A stretch of DNA of 64,000 nt from Linanthus parryae (taxonomy: Eukaryota > Streptophyta > Magnoliopsida > Ericales > Polemoniaceae): assembly GCA_023055425.1 (NCBI GenBank), contig JALGPY010000010.1, forward strand, positions 14,667,363 through 14,731,362, read 5' to 3'. The stretch's first letter is position 1, and each line of letters begins with the position of its first letter. The notes beneath the pieces are model-generated. The model worked only from the letters and a program-made list of their open reading frames with translations. It was not told where the DNA came from and made no database searches. The position numbers and the translations under genes were made by a program. Below, in pieces: positions 57,959 to 64,000 of the stretch.

Positions 57959-59154
57959 TTAAAAGCACATAATTCTTCAACTGTGATCTAGTTTGTGTAC
58001 CAGTGGTTGGATCTGAAATGATATTATCAACTGGATGAGATGATAGATATATGAATCTCTTTCTTGGATACCAGGGTTCAGGTTCTCCATAGATCTTCTC
58101 TGGTCTTGAAGTAGTGGCTTTGTCACTTATATCCTTCTGATAATCTTTTTCAAGGCTTTGAGGCTTATTTTCAAGGCCTTGAGTACCATTTTCAAGGTCT
58201 TGAAAATGTCTTTTGTTTTCTTCTGAGCCTTTCTTGAATTCCAGTGGATTCTCAGTCTCTTCTAGTGATTCATGCTTGTTCAAATTCAAGTCTGCAAAAC
58301 TTTCACTCAAAGAACCATCATAGCCTTCATTAAAAATAACATGAATGCTCTATTCAACTAGTTTGGTTCTTTTATTGTAAACTCTATAAGATTTGTTATT
58401 CAGATTGTAACAAAGAAAAATACCTTCATCACTTCTTGCATCAAACTTACCAAGATTGTCTTTTCCATTGTTATGGATAAAACATGTTCATCCAAAGGGT
58501 TTGAAGTATGAAATGTTTGGCTTCATCCCTTTGAATAATTCATAGGGGGTCTTCTTCAGGATAGGTCAGATCAAGCACCTGTTCAGTATATAGTTTGCTG
58601 TATTCACATCTTCTGCCCAATAATGTCTTGGCTGTTTTCAAGAAGCATTGTCCTTGATATATCTTCAAGAGTCCTGTTCTTTCTTTCAACAACACCATTC
58701 TGTTGAGGAGTTCTTGGACAAGAAAAGTTGTGAGTAATACCATGTTTATCACAGAACAAATCAAATTCTAATTGATCAAATTCTCTACCATGATCACTTC
58801 TAATTGAAGCTACCGGTAGGTTTTTCATAGTTTGAAGTTCTCTGCAAAGCATTGAAAATTCAGAGAGGACTTCAGATTTTTCTTTGAGAAACATGACCCA
58901 AGTAAATCTAGAAAATCATCTACAACAACTAGCATATAACTTTTACCTTTTGGAGTAGGAGTTCTCATAGGATCACAGAGACCCATATGAAGCAGTTCAA
59001 TGGGTCTAGTTGTACTTACAAACTTCTTTGGCTTGAAGGAGCTTCTGGTCTGCTTGCCCTGAGCACAAGCTTTGCACAATTCACCTGCAACTTTGTTAGT
59101 CTGAAAAGTATAAACATTGTTTGATCTAGAGGATGTGAGAATGCAATCTCCTGA
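57939..59154 (-). pseudogene. Integrase of element E, missing half of its zinc domain
   Basis: The core is readable: LLHMGLCDPM (first-Asp region; the usual MDLCGP has Gly for Asp), RSDHGREF (58604-58894) and PQQNGVVERKNRT with the catalytic Glu. The HHCC domain has only its Cys half (CKACAQGKQT); the His half (LWHRKLGH.. in element A) is gone through an in-frame deletion of about 147 bp near 59085. A frameshift lies near 58900 and stops occur around 58350. The linker 57939-58310 reads LENGTQGLENKPQSLEKD, encoded by palindrome-type repeats in a different frame from gag. Confidence 0.85.
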
Positions 59155-59463
59155 TTACTCATTTTGCCCTACACACTTCTCTTTTTCAAAGAAAACTTTG
59201 TTGCCATTATCACAAACCTGAGATACACTAAGCAAGTTAAATTTCAAACCATCAACTATATATACATAAGAAATAGAATTTTCAGAATTTGTACCAACTT
59301 TACCAATACCAAGAATATTGCATTTGCCTTTGTCACCAAGAGTAATTGAACCTTCAGATTGCTCTTTCAATTCTGGGAATAAAGATCTCTTTCCACTCAT
59401 GTGTCTTGAGCAACCACTGTCCATAAACAACCTCTTTTCTTTGATGTTGGTGACAACCTGCAA
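59155..59463 (-). pseudogene. Protease region of element E
   Basis: The catalytic motif DSGCSRHMSG is intact (Asp codon complement at 59419-59421), in contrast to the His in element A. SLFPELKEQ, GSITLGDKGKCNILGIGKVG and LKFNLLSVSQVCDNGN follow, as in A. It is set off from gag by a stop near 59471 and a frame change, so it would not be made as a normal polyprotein. Confidence 0.82.
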
Positions 59464-59470
59464 ACACCAA

Positions 59471-61226
59471 TCACTGCCTTACCCATCTGTTAGACCAAGT
59501 GTTGAATTTGGATTCATATTCAGGATCAACCATGTTAGGTGGTCTAACCCCTTTAAGAACCCAAATCTGTTTAACGTGTCCTTTGAGTTGAAATGGAAAA
59601 GTGTTCCTCATTATGTGAGGTTCTCTTCTTCTGAAAGGAAAAGTCATTTTAACTTGACCAATTTTGCAGCAGTAATGAATTTTAGGAGAATTTCTGTTTC
59701 CAGCTTTCACATATATGGTATTATTCTTTCTTGTAAAGTTTGGATTGAATCCAATACCAGCTTTGTGAACAGAATGTGAACTTCCTCCAAGAATCAAGTT
59801 CAACTTGTGTTCTGATCCAGCGAGCCTAACTTTGACCAATTCAGATTCTTGAAGTTTCTCAGTAAGAGTAGTCTTTGTTTATCTAATTCACCAACTTGAT
59901 ATTTTAGATTAAAAATGCTGTTACTCATCAAAGAGTTCTCAGTGACTACTTCCTTGACTTGTGTATTTAAGGCTTTGAAACTGGTTTTCAAGGCCTTGAA
60001 ATCACTGTCAGTCTTCTTCTGAGAGATTTCAAGATTCTGATTTAGACAAACAAGTTGTAAGTTCTCTTTTTCTTGCTCATGAAATTTTTCTTTCAAAAGT
60101 CTGATCTCTTTCAGATAATCTGAGAGAGCATCTTTTGGTTTTAAAACATACAGTTTACCATTACCTCAATGTTCTTATCAGAACTCTCATCATGCTTGGC
60201 CATGAAGCATAGGTTGGCATGTTCTTCTTAAGATTCTGATTCACTTGAGCTATCTGAATCACTTCATGAAGCTATCATAGCTTTCTTTCTTCTATCAAGA
60301 TCTTTCTTTTGAAAGCTCTTTCTTTTCTTGTGTGGACAGTCTCTTATCGAATTTCCTGCATCACCACATTCAAAGCAGTTCATAACCTTTGATTTATTTT
60401 GTGAAGAAGACTTACCTTTGTAGTCCTTGCTACTGGATGGTCTATGTCTTTCTCTGTTGAATTCTTTGTTTCCAAAGTTTTTCTTCATTTTGAGAATCCT
60501 TGTCAAGGCTTGGGAAATCAAAGCAAATGGATCTTCATAATCACCATACTCAGTTTCAAGGCTTTGAGTTCTCTCATTCTCTTTGGCTTTGAGATCTAAG
60601 TTCTTGATACTTTCTGGGAGCTCTCCATCAGCTTCATTCATAGATATTTCATGTGTCAGAATCTTCCCTTGTAGGTAATCAAGTTGTAGAGTTGAGAGAT
60701 TCTGAGCCTCTTCAACAGCTATGGTCTTTGGTTCCCACTTTGCCTTTGGAAGACTTCTTAAAATCTACCTCACTTTTTCTTCATTGGAAAATGTTTTCCC
60801 ATTGAATCAAGGTTGTTAACAATGTCTGAGATAGATGTTGATCTTGGTTTGCTTGACTTGGCTGGTTCCTTCAAAAGTTACCACAAGCTTATCCCAGATT
60901 TCTTTGGCAGTAGTGCAGCTTGAAATCCCGTTGAATTCATCTGTACTCAAAGCACAATACAAGATGTTAATAGATTTGTAATTCTTAGAGAATTGCTCTA
61001 ATTCATAAGAGGAAAGTGAGTCTTCAGATTTGGGAGTTCTAATCCCATCTTTCTCTGTGTAGAAAGTGTGAGGTCCATTCTGAATAATGGTCCAAAGCTC
61101 TATGTCTTGATCAGTGATGAACATTTTCATCAAAGCTTTCCAGTGAGAAAAATTTTCTCCACAAAATAGAGGCGCTCTGTTAGCAGCTCTTCCCCATGAG
61201 AAACAACCATCACCTGCAGTACTCAT
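59471..61226 (-). pseudogene. gag of element E, frameshifted
   Basis: The start at 61226 (MSTAGDGC) matches element A. The gag domain runs 60816-61226, then after breaks comes the C-terminal part (60264-60641). There the zinc knuckle reads CFECGDAGNSIRDC: Asn replaces the zinc-binding His seen in A. A Ser-rich segment and a coiled coil (59800-60096) follow, with FKALKTSFKALNTQV repeats, then the GGSSHSVHKAGIGFNPNF block (59471-59839). Breaks are at about 60810, 60260, 60100 and 59820. Confidence 0.82.
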
Positions 61227-61260
61227 GATCACCAAATGGTTAAATATATACAGTGATACA

Positions 61261-61274
61261 AGCTCTGATAACAA
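61261..61274 (-). other. Primer-binding site of element E
   Basis: On the minus strand TTGTTATCAGAGCT follows the 5' LTR. One base differs from the canonical TGGTATCAGAGC (G to T), a mutation since insertion. Confidence 0.8.
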
Positions 61275-61275
61275 T

Positions 61276-62576
61276 TGAAAGTGTGAGTGTGCAGGTGGTA
61301 ATGCAGCTAAGATACTCTAGAAGGGGGGAGGGGTTGAATGGAGTATGCCAACTTTTTACAAAACTTGCTAAGACGATAGAATCTTGTGACAGTTAGTCAA
61401 GTTCAAGGCCTTGAAAATAATTTGAAGCCCTTGAAATGAAATACAGTTTGAAAAAGATCCGTCAAGTCTTTTTCAAGGCCTTGAAAAGAGTTTCAAACCC
61501 TTGAAAACAGACAAGTTTGAATGTTGTAAAAACTGAGTAAGTAAAGAAGCTGTAAATGCAAGAGACAAGTGATTTATAGAGTTCAGTTCACTTGGACCTA
61601 ATCTCTAGCTCAGGGATCTGATCCCAGCAGGATTTTCAACACAATTCTTATTAATCAAAAGCTAAGCCCTAGATCTCAAGCACATAGAGATGCCTTACTC
61701 TGTTACAGCTTGTGGTTCTCCCTAACCTATCTAGTACCTTCTCTAGCTAACTGATTAACCAAGAATTCTCTATTGTTCACCTTGAACAACCCTCGAGAAT
61801 AAAGATATAAATATTACAGAAATGATCTACCAATAAAGTACAATACAAAAGAACACTTAGAGTGTTGAAACTGCAGTGAAGTATGCAGTGATCTTCTGTG
61901 AAACGGATTGTGAGAATGATGAACTTATTTGATGCTTGTCAACCCATAACTTTGTCTCTCTTTTTTCCCGTTGAGTATTGTGTCTTGTTACTTCAGAATT
62001 GAGCTCTATTTAAACTTCAAACAGCTCTTCAAATCTTCCCAGATTTTCAGCAACAAATCTCCTATTTTGTAGGCAACAGACTTTGACTCTTTGACAATCT
62101 TCTCCAACAGTTAAGTGATCACAATCTCCAGAGATAATGTCGTGATCTTGTATTTTAATAGGTTGAGAAGCTGTCAAGCCATTTAGATCAAACACAGAAT
62201 CATCTTCTCAATTATTTCCTTCCCTGCAAAAGTCAATTTAGGAAATAATCTCTCCAAACTAGGAAATAAATTCCCTGCAAAATCATAGTCAAACAGATGA
62301 TATTTTATGTTCAAACATGTTAGAATAATTTTTCTTTCATCATCAAATAACAGTAAATCAAACATATGAAGGAGGGATATGAAATCAGCTTAGAAGAGTT
62401 TACAGAAAACTCCCCTGAGAATGTTCATGTAGGTTAAACATTTTCAAGGCAGTGAATCCAGTTTCAAGGCCTTGAAAATAGCTATAGCCTGTGATAACTG
62501 ATTCAAGGCTTTGAAAGCTGATTCAAGGCCTTGAAATAGTTAAACTATTTCAAGCCTTGCACAACCTGATCTTACA
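61276..62576 (-). repeat. 5' LTR of element E
   Basis: On the minus strand TGTAAGATCAG.. to ..CACTTTCA, 1301 bp. Palindrome copies are at 61402-61415, 61472-61485, 62463-62476 and 62522-62535. Its outer part is repeated at 63155-63992. Confidence 0.92.
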
Positions 62577-63154
62577 CTATCGAGGCATAATTCCTGTGTA
62601 GGCTTCACCACATAGACGAAATCGATCGCCAGCACCGCCTTGCGACTTCTACTAGCTCAACTACCATAATGTCTGGGGACAACAACACTTCAACACTTCC
62701 ATCTCTGAAACATGGCAAGTTCTAGAGCTTCAATGGCAAGCAGTGTAATATAAAGTATAATACATATGCGGCGAGGTTGCATATTTTTGTTGTGTAAATA
62801 GTGTGCGTCTATATGCAACCGTAGTTGCATGTTTTTTATGTAATATAACATGCATATGTGCAACTATTACACTGTTTTGCAAGATATTCGTTCATTTACT
62901 TGCTATGAATATCTGTTTTCGTTAGACTTCCCACAAACATTACATGAATATAACAACAATGAAACATGTATTTGTATCAATTTTAGACAAACATAAACTA
63001 CTTACAATAATATTAACTGTAGTATATATATATATATGAAAATACATATTCTCATAAATATTTAATTTTAATATAGTTTACAAAAAATTTATCTAACTTA
63101 CTCTATTTCATCTTACTTAACTTTTCGACATCATTCTCTAAATGATTAACCAAG
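62577..63154. other. Flank of element E with short gag-like remnant
   Basis: It starts with the duplicated CTATC. At about 62671 a plus-strand ATG reads MSGDNNTSTLPSLKHGKF then a stop, then SFNGK, which looks like the first residues of another copia gag, but nothing follows. The rest is AT-rich, with a short AT dinucleotide run near 63027-63038. No gene. Confidence 0.5.
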
Positions 63155-64000
63155 TGCTCTAGCTAACTGATTAACCAAGAATTCTCTATTGTTCACCTTG
63201 AACAACCCTCGGGAATAAAGATATAAATATTAAAGAAATGATCTACCAATAAAGTACAATACAGAAGAACACTTAGAGTGTAGAAACTGCAATGAAGTAT
63301 GCAGTGATCTTCTGTGAAATGAATTGTGAGAATGATGAACTTCTTTGATGCTTGTCAACCCAGAACTTTGTCTCTCTTTTTGCCCGTTGAGTATTGTGTC
63401 TTGTTACATCAGAATTTAGCTCTATTAAAACTTCAAACAGCTCTTCAAATCTTCCCAGATTTTCAGCAACAAATCTCCTGTTTTGTAGGCAACAGACTTT
63501 GACTCTTTGACAATATTCTCCAACAGTTAAGTGATCACAATCTCCAGAGATAATTTCGTGATCTTGTATTTGAATAGGTTGAGAAGCTGTCAAGCCATTC
63601 AGATCAAACACAGAATCATCTTCTCAATTATTTTCTTCCCTGCAAAAGTCAGTTTATGAAATAATCTCTGCAAACTAGGAATAAATTCCCTGCAAAATCA
63701 TAGTCAAACAGATGATATTTTATGTTCTAACATGTTAGAATAATTTTTCTTTCATAATCAAATAACAGTAAATCAAACATATGAAGGAGGGATATGAAAT
63801 CAGCTAAGAAGAGTTTACAGAAAAATCCCCCTGAGAATGTTCATGTAGGTTAAACAGTTTCAAGGCTGTGAATCCAGTTTCAAGTCCTTGAAAATAGCTA
63901 TAGCCTGTGATAACTAATTCAAGGCTTTGAAAGCTGATTCAAGTCCTTGAAATAGTTAAACTATTTCAAGCCTTGCACAACCTGATCTTACACTATCGAG
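63155..64000 (-). repeat. Tandem copy of the outer E LTR plus its flank
   Basis: 63155-63992 matches 61739-62576 with a constant offset of 1416 bp, and 63993-64000 repeats the CTATCGAG that follows the 5' LTR, including the target duplication. It is therefore a copy of the inserted LTR together with host flank, not a new insertion. Copies differ at scattered bases; for example, in two of the palindromes AAGGCCTT has become AAGTCCTT. It runs off the window. Confidence 0.85.

Larger units (their letters stand above)
52649..62576 (-). mobile_element. Element E: complete Ty1/copia element with extra 3' ORF (SIRE-like)
   Basis: LTRs at 61276-62576 (5') and 52649-53936 (3') and a perfect target duplication CTATC (52644-52648 and 62577-62581) define the 9.9-kb element. 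Minus-strand order: LTR, primer-binding site, gag, protease, integrase, RT, RNase H, a separate ORF, polypurine tract, LTR. It is the same family as element A. An extra ORF after pol is known from SIRE-type copia elements, which is why that lineage is suggested. Coding regions carry several frameshifts, stops and one in-frame deletion in integrase, so it is inactive. The palindrome TTCAAGGCCTTGAA occurs throughout. Confidence 0.92.

Noticed and set aside
62671..62760. Start of another copia gag right of element E
   Set aside because: Only about 20 residues resemble a gag start before a stop, and no other domain follows; mentioned only as flank content.

Overview
The window is plant nuclear DNA, almost certainly from an angiosperm. 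Evidence: several Ty1/copia families whose primer-binding sites match the 3' end of plant initiator tRNA-Met, a plant-type LINE (DUF4283-like ORF1, RNase H tail), non-autonomous Mutator-like and hAT-like elements, and one intron-containing cyclin-box gene with a CT-rich 5' UTR. The species cannot be named from the sequence. No rRNA, tRNA, CRISPR or bacterial features were seen.

Layout. 1-2441: AT-rich host DNA with a short repeated coding remnant (1900-2250). 2442-8707: element A, a copia element (SIRE-like by appearance) that is cut off inside RNase H and joined to 8708-12523, the integrase-to-3'LTR half of a different copia family (element B). 12529-20600: element B', same family as B but on the minus strand, so B and B' lie tail to tail as a large imperfect inverted repeat. 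20601-22282: unrecognised DNA with two short open frames. 22283 to about 26911: a defective LINE on the minus strand. 27256-29759: a five-exon cyclin-box gene, the only gene that looks intact and of host origin. 30485-31696: a Mutator-like element with long terminal inverted repeats (TIRs) and a 9-bp target duplication. 31720-32235: a Ty3/gypsy gag-protease relic. 32302-52479: a nest. Diverged inverted ends (32302.. and ..52479) enclose a hAT-like element (32891-33620) and an old solo LTR (34276-52208). Element C (34934-51539) sits inside the solo LTR and the young element D (39402-47876) sits inside the integrase of C. 52649-62576: element E, minus strand, same family as A, complete with LTRs, a perfect 5-bp target duplication and an extra ORF downstream of pol. 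62577-64000: E's flank, then a tandem copy of the outer part of its LTR plus that flank.

How the parts relate. The B/B'/C/D/solo-LTR family encodes gag, protease, integrase, RT and RNase H in one frame. D is the youngest copy: its LTRs differ by roughly 1 percent, and gag-pol carries one frameshift and one stop. A and E belong to a second family marked by a 14-bp palindrome, TTCAAGGCCTTGAA, scattered through LTRs, gag, pol and 3' region and read in more than one frame; this is the most unusual signal in the window. All retroelement coding regions here are broken to some degree. Coordinates of LTR ends, target duplications and exons were read by eye and should be good to a few bases. Family lineage names are inferences from remembered similarity, not database results.
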